Positions 12,068 to 24,871 of a DNA stretch of 64,000 bases are shown here, one piece after another (the stretch's first letter is position 1; each line of letters begins with the position of its first letter). This DNA comes from Rhizophagus irregularis (taxonomy: Eukaryota; Glomeromycota; Glomeromycetes; Glomerales; Glomeraceae). The notes below the pieces were generated by a model that saw nothing but the letters and a program-made list of their open reading frames with translations, searched no databases and was not told the origin of the DNA. The stretch is from the NCBI RefSeq assembly GCF_026210795.1, contig NC_089436.1, positions 310,001 to 374,000 on the forward strand, given 5' to 3'. Position numbers and translations under genes: made by a program.

Positions 12068-12174
12068 ATAATGATATAAGCACAGTAAAAAAAAAGTTTG
12101 TATAATGATATAAGCATAGTAAAAAAAAAGTTTATAAATATAGACTTTCTTTATACTATGTTTATATCATTATA
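12068..12174. repeat. Direct duplication followed by an inverted copy
   Basis: 'ataatgatataagca' plus an A9 run occurs at 12068 and again at 12101. 'tatactatgtttatatcatt' (12152-12171) is the reverse complement of the same unit, so the region can fold back on itself. Confidence 0.6.
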
Positions 12175-12344
12175 TTATATTTCGTGTCACCAATTAAGAG
12201 TTTATAAAGATCATTTTACAATTAATCACGATGTATTCAGAAAAGTATATATATACCTATATCTCTAAATACTTTCCTTTCTAGCTTCCTTTCTCTAAAA
12301 TATATTTTATCACTTACAGCACTTACAGCACTTACAGAAACACA

Positions 12345-14492
12345 ATGATAGCTTCAGTAAATTGTTTAATTCTAGGAGAAGCTTCTGATAATAATTTCAA
12401 CGTTGTCGTTGGCGAAGTATACACCAATGATGATAAAATTGATGTCGCCTTTGATCAATTTACTGTTTCAAACTTCAAAGAGCTTCTCTATCGTAGGAAA
12501 AAAGTAAAAAGGGTAGTTCAAGATCCTGACAGTATGTATCTTTATAAAGTTGAAGTTGAACTTTCGAGCATTATAAATAAAATTTATACAAAAGATGAAA
12601 TTAAAGATCTTGGCGCGAAGATGCAACCTGGGATTGAATTTAAAGAATATTTCGATAATGACAAAAAAAACCAAAGCGAAGATGCCTTCATATCTTCATA
12701 GTCCCTGCCATTGTAGCCCCCGCCACTGGTAAGTGTTTCCCTCTCGAACAAGAAATTTGCAGTTATCACTCGTTGTCATATTCGTTTTCTCACTATCATC
12801 ATTTTTTTTTTTCAAAACCAATTAGATCTTGAAAGAAAAAGAAAAGCGGGTAAGAATGCGTCATTGTTATAGTTGCATTACCAGTTTGTTCTGTCATTTA
12901 CCAATAATGTTTCTTCTCTACATTCATAGTCCAAGACGTCGGTGGTGAAGTTCTTAGAAAACTTATAAAGAGAACTAGGCTGACAATTCCAGAAATTGGA
13001 TCTCTTTCAGAACTCCTTGATGGGGAACTCTCCGAAGATATTAAGATACCTATCTCCCAAAATGAAATTGATTTGTTACAATCAAAAAATGTCACAGTTC
13101 TCTGCAGTCTAGATGATCTTAGAGTCTTATTCCGAGTTAGTGATACTGAAAGCGCCACCGATTTCTGTATTCGTGCGATATTCTCACCTATCTTAAACGA
13201 TAAAATTCCTCCAGATGATGGAACCGAATATTCCTTTGTTGGATTATGGGACAATTGCATTAGAAACCTTTTGGAATATCTCATTCCCGACGGTGTATCT
13301 ATTCGAAATTGTAGTAAATTTTCGAGTACAAGAGATGATCGACCTGACTATGGTCTAATCCTTAATAATGTTTGCCTATTTAGGGGAGAGGAAAAATCAC
13401 CTACCAGCACTGAGGATCCAAAATCAGAACTTGGGAGAAAATTTTTATGGACCTATGATCCAGCTCCGTATGTCTTAGGTAAGATCTCGTGTCTGTTTCA
13501 AGACGTGCTACATACTAAACGTGATTTGCAATCACAGGTTACTATACCCATGGACCTCAAGTAACGTTCGTTGCTATTTGCCGACCTGTAGGGGGTTATG
13601 CTATACCAGATGTTGTTGACATCGTGCAATCAAACTTAAAGTTCAGGAGTGAACGTGTCCGTCATCTGCTAAGAATAATCAATTTAAGCTGTATTATTAA
13701 TGCGCTTCAGCCAGTGATTGGAAGACGTGGAATACCCGAGTTCAAACCAGTATATAGGTGAGATAAGGGATCTACTTCTTTCAAAATATCTTATCGTTTT
13801 TTTTATCCATTATGTTGCAGAAATGATCGTATGATCGAAATACGTGGCACAGGTGTAAAAAAGACCTATCTTTTCGGAAATATCCAAACTCGCGTTCAAA
13901 AGCTCGTTAATCTTTATGAAAAATTGGTTAGGAAAGAAGTACCTAATATTGATCATCTTGATTGTTACAAAAAAGAAAGCGGTTCAGTGCATCTTTCTCC
14001 AAAAGGATTACAAGTTGTACCAAATAATCAGCAGGAATTGTTTGAAGCTATTATCTGTGTTCTGGAGGCACTTGTGGTAAGTATGTTAGCAATTTTTAGA
14101 TAGATACATTATTTATTCTTTTATAATATCTACAGGTTTTACATGATGATAATGATATATATCATCGGGATATCCGGTGGGATAATATTATTCGACGATA
14201 TGATGATCCATCAAAATGGTTTCTTATAGATTGGGATGATGCCACTGAATATCCAAATAGTACAGCGATGCATCTTACTACCGAGGAACATGCTCCGGAA
14301 GTATTCACTAGAAATCATCGTGGTGAAGTAATTAAGAATGCAAGCACTTGGATCACTAATCTTTCAGAAAAAATCACTGAATTCGGGGATCTTTTGCTAA
14401 GTCAAGATAGTACAAAGAGGCCATCTGCTAAGAAGGCTCTGAAAAAATTTAAAAAGATTAAAAAGAAAATTCTTGAAGAGCAAGTGAGATAA
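12345..14492 (+). CDS. Crinkler (CRN)-type protein with PD-(D/E)XK nuclease-like and kinase-like modules; one frameshift in exon 1
   Basis: Six exons: 12345-12728, 12826-12849, 12930-13478, 13538-13757, 13821-14076, 14136-14492. All junction phases agree. Exon 1 encodes a CRN header ('SVNCLILGEAS') ending in the header-type motif 'APATG'. It is one base out of frame with the rest: the A8 run at 12663-12670 appears one A short, and the literal frame stops at 12699-12701. Exon 3 has a nuclease-like core (RPD at about 13340, GEEK at 13384-13395). Exons 5-6 carry a kinase-like module with 'HRDIRWDN' (about 14163-14186) and 'IDWDDA' in the DFG position. In established families, CRNs enter nuclei and act on host or competitor DNA and signalling; the role here is inferred. 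There is no signal peptide, as is common for fungal CRNs. Confidence 0.75.
12826..12849 (+). other. 24-nt microexon of the CRN gene
   Basis: Bounded by ttag|atct and cgg|gtaaga, phase 1 on both sides. It encodes a basic stretch 'LERKRKA' that could be a nuclear localisation signal between the header and the effector part. Confidence 0.6.
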
Positions 14493-15175
14493 AATAGACA
14501 TTTCATAAACTAGAAAGGTTTTGCTTAGCAGAAATGCAATACAAATTTGTCTCTGTGTAAAGTTTTTTATATATTTAAACTTCACAATCACTCACGAAAT
14601 GTAATATAATTTTCATAAAAAATAAATCTGTTGCAATACATGATTTAACATACAGTGTGATTAAAAAATTAAAGTCGAATTAAGAAACTTTTATTATAAA
14701 TAAAAGTAATAATAATGGTAAAGAAGCAAGTGAAATGTATAATGGTATCAAGGAGAGGGGCCATTTAATGCAAGTCCCGGCAACATATTATTTCATTGCT
14801 CGTACATTTATGGTTCATTCATTCGGAAAAACAAACAATTAGCTTATTAAACATGCATTCGCATAGGTGTAACCGTGAACGATCAAAAATCACGTGCGCG
14901 TGAACAATTGTTCCCCGATCACTTTTGCCAAGAAAAAAATTTTTATTAATACATGCGAAAAATAAATACAAATATTCGGGACGTAGCCCGCGATACGTGA
15001 CGAAGTCTTTATGCTGTTATTATACATGCGATTGTTTTTTTTTCGAAAGAGATAAGACTATCTTATTTATTTTCTGTTTTTTACCCGCTTCAATGATTCC
15101 GATTCAATCTGGCGATCAAACACCCACTTGATTTGCCCGAACAAGTTCTTATTGAGTTTTTCAAGCATAAGACTT
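14493..15175. other. Intergenic between convergent CRN genes
   Basis: It contains a fragment (about 14724-14790, 'gaagcaagtgaaatgtat...atttaatgcaagtcccggca') that recurs in altered form at 39107-39190. Otherwise no gene is seen. Confidence 0.5.
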
Positions 15176-16340
15176 TTATCGAACACTCTCATTAATGGGA
15201 AAAGTAAATGGTGTTCGCGAACTCAATAATACCTCGACATTTCCATTATCACTATCGTTATATTCGCCAGTAGTAACTAACTTAATTATGACCCAGTCGA
15301 CCCCTGTCGAAACAATACCATACATTACATCTTCACGCAAAGCCTCATTATATGTGCGTTTCTTTTTATTACGTTGAGACGAAGCTTGTAACTGAATTGC
15401 ATTCTGGCCAACACCCTGGTTAATATCCTCCCTTTTAGCCTCGGTAACGACAATAATCGTATCTCCAATCTTGATAACCCAATCCACTGGCCCTTTACCA
15501 TGACTTCCAGACAACTCATATTCTGGACATACTTTCACTTCACCATCATAACAAAAGGCAACGCCATGAAGAACGGAAGAAATAAATTCGCGCCTTGTTG
15601 CTTCGTTTGCACTAGTGACGTGAATGCAGGTCTTATGCTTCATAGCTATATCTTCCAAAACGTGCTCCAATATCTTTTCGTAATTGGCTGTGTCAGCTAA
15701 CTCTCCATCGAACCTGGGGAGATCATATAACTATCGGCTGTTAACCCGAATAACGTCTTGATTTGAGGAAGTGTCTACGACGAAAATTGCTGTTGCGCTA
15801 TAAAACATCCAAATTAATTTTTGTTGGCGTTATGTTACACCTATAGTAATTTATTCTCAAAAAATAGCAGAACGATACTCACATGTGTCCACGACGATTG
15901 GAAGATCCACCTTGAATCCTTGAGTACAGATTACACCCGCCAAATCCTCATCATCAACCAAACAAATAATTTCCTTTTCATTACCACCACACTCATGATT
16001 TATAACAATATTTTCATCCTCTGTCCCATCCGGAAATGTGAAACATGTGAAGCTAAGCTAAGACTTCAAAGCAGATAAGGTTATTTGTCCGCGGGTTATG
16101 GTCCACTGACTTTTTTGATTTACGCCCATAAGTTGCGGTGCAGTGAACTTCTTTCGTCTCAACAGGACGCTGTACGATTATATGTATGTGCTCGTCGGCT
16201 GGCTGGGAGGTAAAATGTTTGCTAATCTTTGAAAAAGGTGGAAGTTCCTCACCATCAAGCTCCTCCTTAATATTAACGTTTATTTTTGTGTTGGAGGTTA
16301 ATTGGCGATCCGGATAAGATCGGCACTATTTTCATATTAA
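15176..16340 (-). pseudogene. Decayed Crinkler with PD-(D/E)XK nuclease-like C-terminus
   Basis: Reading the minus strand, a CRN-header end is seen at about 16310-16140 ('EELDGEELPPFSKISKHF' then 'EHIHIIVQRP'). Next comes a segment at about 16050-15883 ending at a good gtgagt donor, then a long open stretch 15730-15176 with a nuclease-like core ('GPVDWVI...VVTEAKRED', about 15490-15400). An in-frame TAG at 15731-15733 interrupts the final exon, and the header and second segment do not share a clean splice phase. It is tail to tail with the CRN at 12345-14492, 0.7 kb away. Header sequence upstream of 16340 is unreadable. The last exon alone could still make a nuclease-like domain. Confidence 0.6.
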
Positions 16341-17639
16341 AATTTGGGGCAACGTTCCGCACCTGGTTGGTAAAAAATAAGCAAATACTAAAATTGTAAA
16401 ATTTCTTATATAATTTGTAAAAGCAAGTTATATATGCAAAAAAAACAAAAGAATAAATTAAAAAAATGTATAGTTATTAATATAAAAAATGAGTTACATC
16501 ACGTAAACTTCAAATTTTACGTTTATATTACACAAATAATTGGCAAGAAATGCCCAAACTCTAGTTTCAAAAACCTGATGATAAAATTCAAGAAAATAGA
16601 ATAAGTTAAAATAAATATATATTTGTTATTAGAAAAAAAGAGTTTACATTGCACGCGCGTCAGATTCCACTTTATTTTGCATTTTTTTCAATATTGGTAA
16701 ATACTAAAATTGTGAAATCTGATTATTATTTTGTAAATTTATGCTATATATGTAAAAAAGGTCAAGAAAGCATAATAAGCTAAAAAAAGTCATATATTAT
16801 ATTGCACTCAATGTACTGTACTGTACGTTCATCAAATTTCGTGGTCTTATCTGGATCGGCAATTAATTCAGCTTTAATTTGATTGTTTTGGAATTACAAT
16901 GACAAAATGTTTTCATTTTCATTATTTATGAGGAAATTCCTATAAAAAAAATTCTGGCATTGTTCCAGACACATGATTATTTTTCTGAAAATTTTTTTAT
17001 CCCTTAAATGATAGATAGCTATTGTTCTAAATTCCGCGGAATTTTCAGGATTTCCGCAGAGGATTCCATGGAATTTCATTGTATTACAGTTTAGATCGGC
17101 ACATGAGTAGTGGTAAATCGCAGCCAAATTTAGCTGCAAAACACTTTAAGGGATAGGGAATGTCAAGTGCTATAGCTAAGAGATAGAAGCTGGAATCGGC
17201 AGCTCAAGCTAATGAATTAGTTAAGAAACACCTTGCTAATTTTCAAATTAAAATTATTGAATCGTAGATTATGATAAATTATTGTACAACAGCAAAATGA
17301 GGAGTTTAGATAACAATCTGAAAAAGATGAATGCGAACAAAGATTTATCTGTATGAATATTGATTAATAATGTCATGACGTGTAAGACAAACATGCAACT
17401 CATTAATCATAATTTTTTATTTATTTAAACTGGATAAACAATTGTTAAATATATTATCGTAGAAATTGACATTATTGATTTTAAGATTATGTGCACCAAA
17501 ATTAAATAACAAACCTTCTTAAATGAAAGAAAATTCATCATATAAATATAAATTTTATTTCTAAAGTACTGTAATTATACAGTACCTTTATAGTCCCATT
17601 ACTATATAAAACATGAAAATGAAAAGGATCTATATGCAA
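16341..17639. other. Non-coding or strongly decayed
   Basis: A possible coding scrap near 17100-17260 (plus) has several stops and no recognisable domain. 'gatcggca' motifs recur at 16853 and 17094 in opposite orientation. Nothing else is supported. Confidence 0.4.
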
Positions 17640-18408
17640 ATAATTTTAAGGATTTTATATAAATTTAAACAAACTAGTTGGTGATGATTTGGTTAATATT
17701 TCAAATAACTTTTCCTAAATAAATAATGACCACTAGCATCGATAAACAATTCATTTAAGTATTGACAATTAATTAACAATGGTTTTAATTCTAAGATATT
17801 ACTATAATTAAGTATTAGTTTAAGATTCTTGGGGCAGTTTTGATAAATAGCTTGAATAAGACTCTTATTATCAATTTCATGATGACCTATTTTTTTTTAT
17901 TCAGAAAGAAATGTACTTTTAATTAAACTTGTTAATGCTTTCAATGAAACTTGATGAGTTATTAAATTTGTAAGAAAAGTAAAGATAAACAATTCAATTC
18001 CATTTTATAAGAATTATATTTCAATTTTAAACATTATATAGTATTTGCATGTGTAATCAATTAATTTAAAAGAATTTTAAGAAATGTTTCATCATTGTAC
18101 AAATTACTAACTAAATTAATCCTAGATAATTTCTTTTGAGCTTCGATCAATCCAATAATCCCATAATTTATACTGTCAATAAATTATGTTCTCCTGTATT
18201 ATTTCTCGATATGTCTGATAAATGTGAGATGATTGCTTTTAATAATAATAAATTTTCCTTATTTAAGATTTTCAAGGATTTTTCCATAAAATTGGAATAA
18301 TATTTCACATCAAGTTTTATTAACTAAAAGACATGAATGAAGAATTACTTTATCATCTTTAAATTGTTTGAATATTAAATATAGAATATCTCTATTTAAA
18401 TTAGACAT
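17640..18408 (-). pseudogene. F-box protein relic
   Basis: It starts at the ATG complementary to 18406-18408 with 'MSNLNRDILYLIFKQFKDD' then 'LLVNKT', a typical F-box opening (substrate adaptor of SCF ubiquitin ligases). The expected Trp codon after 'LLVNKT' reads TGA. Many further stops and frameshifts follow, but ordered leucine-rich fragments ('NYGIIGLIEAQKKLSRI', 'AIYQNCPKNLKLILNYS') continue to about 17640, as in fungal F-box proteins with LRR-like tails. It is clearly non-functional. Confidence 0.65.
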
Positions 18409-19098
18409 AATTTTAAGATATAAAAAAAAAATTTGTTTTTTCATCAAAAATGTTCTCTGTTTGTGAACATTTTCTTCATAATACTGTGTTTTTGAGGATT
18501 TAATAAAGTATAGATCAGTTGAGAAATAAAGAAATTTCAGAGTCTTTAATATCTATGTCACTGATTGATTAGTGGACTAAAAAATATTATGGATGATAAA
18601 AAAAATTTCAATGAAATTACAAAATCGAAGATCTTGTAAATAAGACTCAAAGAAATAGAGAAACATTATAATTTATTTGTCTACTTTAATGAAATAAATA
18701 TAGAGCATAAAATGTCAAACTTATAAACAAAATTTTTAATTAATTACTTTAAAAAGCTTGAAACTTTTAGTTTCAAATATGTATATATCATTTGAAAAAA
18801 AAAAATACAGAATTACGAACATGATATATAATTAATTTATATTTAAATATCTCGCATTAGTAAGATTAATTATGTAAGTAATACTGTATTATATAATGAA
18901 AATTTTTCAATATTATCAATCTTTTTTTTTTTAACAAAAAAAATCAAACGAATGATTTAGGAAATTTATATGATTAAAGAGGAAGCATAAAATACATTTA
19001 TTTAATTCTTTATAATTGATTACAAACTGGGTCCATTTAATACACTATCTATAATTCTAGTAGTGATCAAATTATAAAACTACAACATAATATTTAAA
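18409..19098. other. Intergenic, no gene seen
   Basis: AT-rich sequence, including the 3' flank of the channel gene and the 5' flank of the F-box relic. Confidence 0.5.
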
Positions 19099-22000
19099 TT
19101 ATTTCGCATGTTTTTCTTCTAATAATTTTTCTAATTTCTCTAATTTCTTTTCTAATTTTTCTAACTTATCTAAATTTTCTAATTTATTTTCTAATTTCTC
19201 TAACTTATCTAATTTTTCATCATGAGATTTTAATTTCTCCAATATTACCTCATTATTATTTTCTTTCAATAATTTCTCATGAGATTTTAATTCCTTCAAT
19301 ATTACCTCATTGTCAACAGGATTATGTTCAACTTGAAGTGCTTTGAATAAAATTTTCCGCATCTCTGTGAATTCCTTAGTATCCCATTCACCCTCTTTAA
19401 TCAATCTTTTGATTTCTACTCGAGCCTTATCAACATCGGCATAATAATGTCTTGAAAAATAAATTCGAATAATTAATAAAATCATAAAGTTTTTTTTTTA
19501 AAAGTAAAATTACATACATTACTTCAGGAAACCATGTATGCCAACGTCTTTGATTTGGTAATAGGTAAAATAACTCAATCTCAGCCAAAATCTAAAAGTT
19601 GAGTTATATTAGTATAATTTACAGAAATGGAATGATTAATAATATTATTGTTTACCTCTGCCTTCTGCATCAAATATGAGACTCTATTATTATCTTCTTC
19701 AATTGCTATATTGAGTAATCCAATTAACAAGTTCATAAGATATACAACAACTAAAAGGGAAAATAAAACAATCAATATTGCAATTGATGGATTTTCTGTA
19801 TATGTCCAATTGGATAATGCACTTGAATCACCTATTGATAAGAAGAATTGCTTAAAAATATTAGAAAATTTATCATGTATATTTACATAATTATGAAAAA
19901 TTTAAATATACCTATTAAAAATAAATATATAGCAAAAAGGGAAGTTTTAATATCCATAAACATGTTTGTATTTTCATCAGGAATTTGAATCATAAGTGGA
20001 TTTGAATTTATATTTCCATTATTATCAATTTGACTATAACTAGGAGCTAAATTCCAAGGATTATTTGGATCATCATTATTATTTGTATTATATTGTTCAA
20101 GTGAAAATACAGATTTTGGTGATAATAAAATATAAAATGCATGTGCAAAACTTATTATAATAATGAATAAGACTAATAAAAAAGAAAAAATCTTTTTTCC
20201 AACACTAATAATTATTGCAAAATATACACCAAAATATTCAAATGCTCTAAAAAATAACAAAAATTTTATATCCAAAAACAAGCATGAAAAAGAAAGCAAT
20301 TGAGTTAGATACTTATTATTGTTCTTATCATTTGTTTGAAGCCAATAAATAGAAGTGTAAATTGAAAGCACATAAGCAATTATATCTACAATATTAAAAT
20401 ATTATATAATTAATTTCTTTCTTAAATTATAGTAAAATAATTAAATCAAACATTTATATTTACCAAAAATATTCCAAAAATTATAGAACCACTTAGTAAT
20501 ATTATAAAAAAATTGACGAATTTCTAAAATCAGATGAATAAATCCAAGTATAATCGAAGCAATAAAAAGTTGTTGTCTGATTTCTTCATTAATGTATTGC
20601 TTAGGAATTGTTGCAGCAGTAGTAAAGCATCCAAGCAAAGCCATAAATAAAATCCAAATCATTGCATAATAATATTTTCCATAAGCATTCCATTTAAAAT
20701 TAATTAATGCCTCACCATTCCATGTTTTATAAATATTTCTATTTATTGTTTCAGTAAATGGACTAGGTTGTGGTCTAATTAATTCTAAAAACCAATTATA
20801 ATCTTTTGAATAATTAACAAAATTAATATAAGGAATCAAAAAAGTAATTGTTGGTGTTGTTGTTATATTTTTTTTAAAAATTTTAAAAATTTTTAATTCG
20901 GTATAGAAATAAATAGAAGAAAAATAATCTGAAGTGTAAATATTATTAACAAAATCGTATTTTGATAAAGCAAAATTAAGGGGTAAAGCTAAAAGTATTA
21001 TTAAAGTTTTAATAAAACGCTCAATTGCAGTTGGCAATAATGAAAGAATATTCACTCCGTAAAAACGTTTATAACGATATTTTGTCCATAAAAGAGATCG
21101 AGATAAATTAGCTATTTGAGGAGATTGAAAAAAAGAATTAAGATGGAAATTTTTATTTTGATGCTCTATACTATAAAAAGAAGAATCTATGACCATATTC
21201 GTTTCTGATGAATATTTTAGAATATATTCTGGATAATATTCATCTAGTAATGGCATTGCGGAAGTGATAATGCTTAAAAATGACTTATTGTTCATTAAAT
21301 CCTCTTTAAAATAAGTCATACATTTTTTATAAATAGCATCAATTAATTCTAACTTATGTTCTTTAATTGCAAATTTTAATAATTCAACTCCACATTTCAA
21401 AAAACTTGACTTATTATTCATTACATTTGAAACCCATCCATCTAATCTAAAACTATCATAATTTGGCAATGGCAAAGTATATTTTGAAAATATCCTTTTG
21501 TAATGTTGAAGTAATTTCATATATTTTCCAAGATTAGGACTATACCTTTTGAGATCCATAAAGTAAAAATAGTTTAAAAAAATAGATTTGTCTTTTTCAC
21601 TAAAAGTATAAATAAAAATACCAGATGTTGTCAATATAACAATATCATTGTTTTTAAGTAATGAGCTTGCAATTATTTTAGTATAAGGATAATCCACGAT
21701 TTTTGTGTTAATTGATTCCCATTTAGTATTAATTTTTTTGAAAACTTCCAGTTTATTTAGTTTAATTTCACCGTCACCGTCACCATCACCAACATGTACA
21801 TCCCATTTAATTAAATTTCCAGTTAATTCAATTGAATCTATATAATCATTTGAGGCTTTTTGAAATAATGTAGACACAGTATCCATATTATATAGATTAA
21901 ATGAAAGAACATTTAAGTATTCATCACATTCAACAATTTTATTATTTTCTTTATTTAATTCATCAGAATTTTCGGATGAAAAGTTCATCTTTGTCATCTT

Positions 22001-23300
22001 TTCGTCAAATTTAGATCTCCAAACACGTTCATTTAGGATTCCAAACACAAACTTTGGTTGATCATGAGTTGATTCATCAGTTGATTCATCAGTTGGTTCA
22101 TTAAATAAAGTTTGATTAAATCTATTTTTGTATTTATTGTTCCAGCAATAATTGATTTCTTTATCTGGGGTATAATAGAATAAAGAAGGTAAAAGAAATA
22201 AACCAGTATGATTCATAAAATTAAGGAGTCGAATATCTAAAAATAAAAATAATGATTTATATGAGTAATAATTAAAGTATAAATAAAACTTTTTAAAAAT
22301 AATTACCATCATTTATATCCAAAGAAGCAATAGGAATTCCCAATTCGATTGGATAAACGATGATTTTATCATTGATTTTTAGAAAAATCAACTTTTCATT
22401 ACTGAATATTCCGATATTTTTTGTTTCAAACTAAAAAAATAAATAGCATTTATATATTTAATTATAATTTAACATTGATTGGTTTGAAAATAAATTTTAT
22501 AATATTTATTACCTTATTCTTATCCTTATTATTAAAAGATATTTTTACACTTTTCTCAGTATTAATATTCCATTCATAAATGTAATCATTTGAAACCTTT
22601 GAAAATAGGTAAACTTTATCATATTTTGACATACTAATTATTTCATAATAATAAGGTATCCTGTAAAATCTCTTACATTCCCATTTGTTATTTTTAGTTT
22701 GTGTGGAATAAATCCAAATAATTTTATGACTTCCAGAAATATTATTAACGTAAAATTTACTATATAAAATAAATTCACCTTTTAAGTTAAAGGTACAATA
22801 ACAATCCTCTGTATGTTCAGATTCTGTTTTGAAACTTAATGCAATTTCTTTATCTTTATTATTCATATCGATTACTAAAAAAAAATATAAATAAATATCA
22901 ATTACCATAATTTAATAATTACATAATCAAATAATTATTACTTACCAACAGTATGATTTATAGTATGATATCCTCGTCTTTTTTTCTCATAAACATGAGC
23001 AAGTTTCTTATCATCAGAAATACACAAACTTTTGACAATATCTTCATTAGTTTTAACAGCTTGATCAAATTTAAGTTGAACCTTATCAATATCTTCAACA
23101 TTCCAACCGACAATTGAATGATCTTCTTTACTATAAGTAATAAGGTATTTTTCATTTGGTGATATTTCTATCATAGTAATAGGTTTACCATTATGTCGTT
23201 CATCATCGAAGGTAAATATCTTATCAACATCATTTTTATCAACTTCGATTTCGATTTTGTTATCATCATCGTTAACTTCGATTACTGAATTGTTACTCAT
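19099..23300 (-). CDS. TRP-like ion-channel protein with N-terminal beta-propeller-like region
   Basis: Eight exons in coding order: 23300-22946, 22874-22513, 22430-22307, 22236-20464, 20385-19912, 19831-19656, 19591-19518, 19450-19099. Introns are 61-82 bp with GT-AG ends and every phase agrees (1,0,1,1,1,0,2), giving about 1229 residues. The N-terminal third has WD-like strands ('PITMIEISPNEKYLITYS', 'DHSIVGWNVED'). Membrane segments follow at roughly 690-705, 800-822 and 835-852, several lie at 871-950, and the last is near 1045-1070. A pore-like loop holds 'TSLFAIYLFLIGDSSALSNW', followed by 'MNLLIGLLNIAI', as in TRP/ion-transport channels. The C-terminus is a Lys/Leu/Glu coiled coil ('LEKLENKLENLDKLEKL'), probably for oligomerisation. 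A plasma-membrane or organellar cation channel is inferred. Confidence 0.8.
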
Positions 23301-24255
23301 TTGGTAATCGCTTATAAATATATAAATTTATTACCAAAGAAATTGTTTTTTTTTAAAATCGTCCATTTTGCGATTATATAGTTTTTTTTTTATTTGAAAC
23401 ACGTGTAAATATGCATGATTGTACGTACATAAAAAAAGAATTTTTTTCTTTTTATTGTGAAAAGCTAATTGAGCAATGATCAACTTTCGACATTAAAAAA
23501 TTTTTCGTGATTAATTTTTAAGTATTCTTTTTTTTGTGCGTGGTTGTACATATGTATATATATAAGGAAATCTCAAGCTTTTCTAAAAACGACACTTTTC
23601 TTTTTTCGGTAACTAAATACAATAATAATCTGAAGTACATATTGTTTGACATTAAACACCATATTGTTTGAATTTTAAGTACAAAGCATTTGGCGTTAAA
23701 TGTTAAGTGTTTATCATTAAATGTAAATCTTTTGAATTTTATAAATAATTATAATTTTTCTAAAAAGGAAATATACCTCTTTTTTGGGACTTTCGAAAAA
23801 GAGAATTTCTTTTATAGATAAATTTACACCATTTGAATTCTAACTAAATATGAAAAATTATTTCCACTGTTTGACAGTAACACCAAATCATTTGATTTTC
23901 ACAGTTAACCTTAAATGTCAAACAACTTAACTCTCAACGTTAAACTTCTGTTCATTGGAGAAATTCTTATTAGGAAAATGATTACGTACTTATGATTACG
24001 AATGTAGCAAATATAGATTTTTGGATCAACCACAGGATGTAGAACTACCAACGAAAGAAATTTTGTAACCGAGTACAATCGAAGAAAGACAACGTAACGA
24101 TAGACGAAGTGATGAATATAGCTAGTAACAAGTAAAAAATTACAAAAAGACAACGTTACTACGGAAGAGGTCATGAAAATTATTAAAGAGAGGAAGAGTA
24201 GGAAAGGAAAGTAGAACAAATTTTTTATAAACGTTATGTCTCACCACCGTTAATT
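23301..24255. other. 5' flank of the channel gene and AT-rich spacer
   Basis: The channel promoter should lie here, on the minus strand. Loose repeats of 'tttgacattaaa/aaatgtcaaac' occur between 23640 and 23930. No gene is supported. Confidence 0.4.
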
Positions 24256-24624
24256 ATGTCAAGAAAAAAAGTCTTAGAAGAGTATGCATCGTCGAAAATC
24301 GAGGAATTGAAGAAGATTTTTAAGGAATGTGGAGAAGAAATGTGATGGGAGAAGATAGAAATGAATGTGAATAAGGAATTGGAATCTTTGTGTAGATATT
24401 TAGAGAAAGAGGAATGGTCAGTTAGACTCAAAGAAAAAATTATTAGAACTGCGGAATCACATGACGTGATACTAAAATTTACGTCGTTAAATAATAGTTT
24501 TTCAAAAAGAGTTAAGGAGGAGAATAGGGAATTAAATGAAAAGAATATAAATGAAAAGCGAGTGACTAAGAGTCCAAAAGAAAGGGAATGCCAGAAGAGA
24601 TGGGGAGTGGAAGATCGAGAATAA
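24256..24624 (+). pseudogene. Charged helical ORF with one internal TGA, unknown
   Basis: From ATG 24256 the frame runs 122 codons to 24624, broken once by TGA at 24343-24345, with the same frame continuing. The product would be Lys/Glu-rich and helical ('KKVLEEYASSKIEELKKIF', 'KELESLCRYLEKEEWSVRL'). There is no recognisable domain. It may be a relic exon of a larger gene. Confidence 0.3.
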
Positions 24625-24871
24625 TCTAGAATAGATTAATTAAATCCTAGTTGAAGTCACGTAATTTTACGCTATAAAAATTACCAACAAATTTAGAGAG
24701 AGTTTTTTGTGTGGGATTAATAATGGATTATATATTTTTTTTTTTTACAATAATATTTCTATGAATATAGCTAACCTTGATAATTTTATATAATTTATAT
24801 AATTTACCCATGGCCACCTCATTATTAAATTCTTAAAGTTTATTGGCTAATTAATGTGCTGATCATTTCTT

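Larger units (their letters stand above)
10991..12344. other. Non-coding, repeat-bearing
   Basis: Holds a short tandem repeat (11521-11612), a dispersed repeat shared with 33.46-33.58 kb (11690-11940) and a direct-plus-inverted repeat (12068-12174). The last 100 bp before the CRN start is pyrimidine-rich (cctttctagcttcctttctc), a plausible promoter or leader. Confidence 0.5.

Noticed and set aside
12898-13284. 128-codon minus-strand frame
   Set aside because: Shadow of CRN exon 3, whose splice phases and motifs are on the plus strand.
22938-23155. Second minus-strand frame overlapping the channel's first exon
   Set aside because: Out of frame with the eight-exon model, which fits all junctions.
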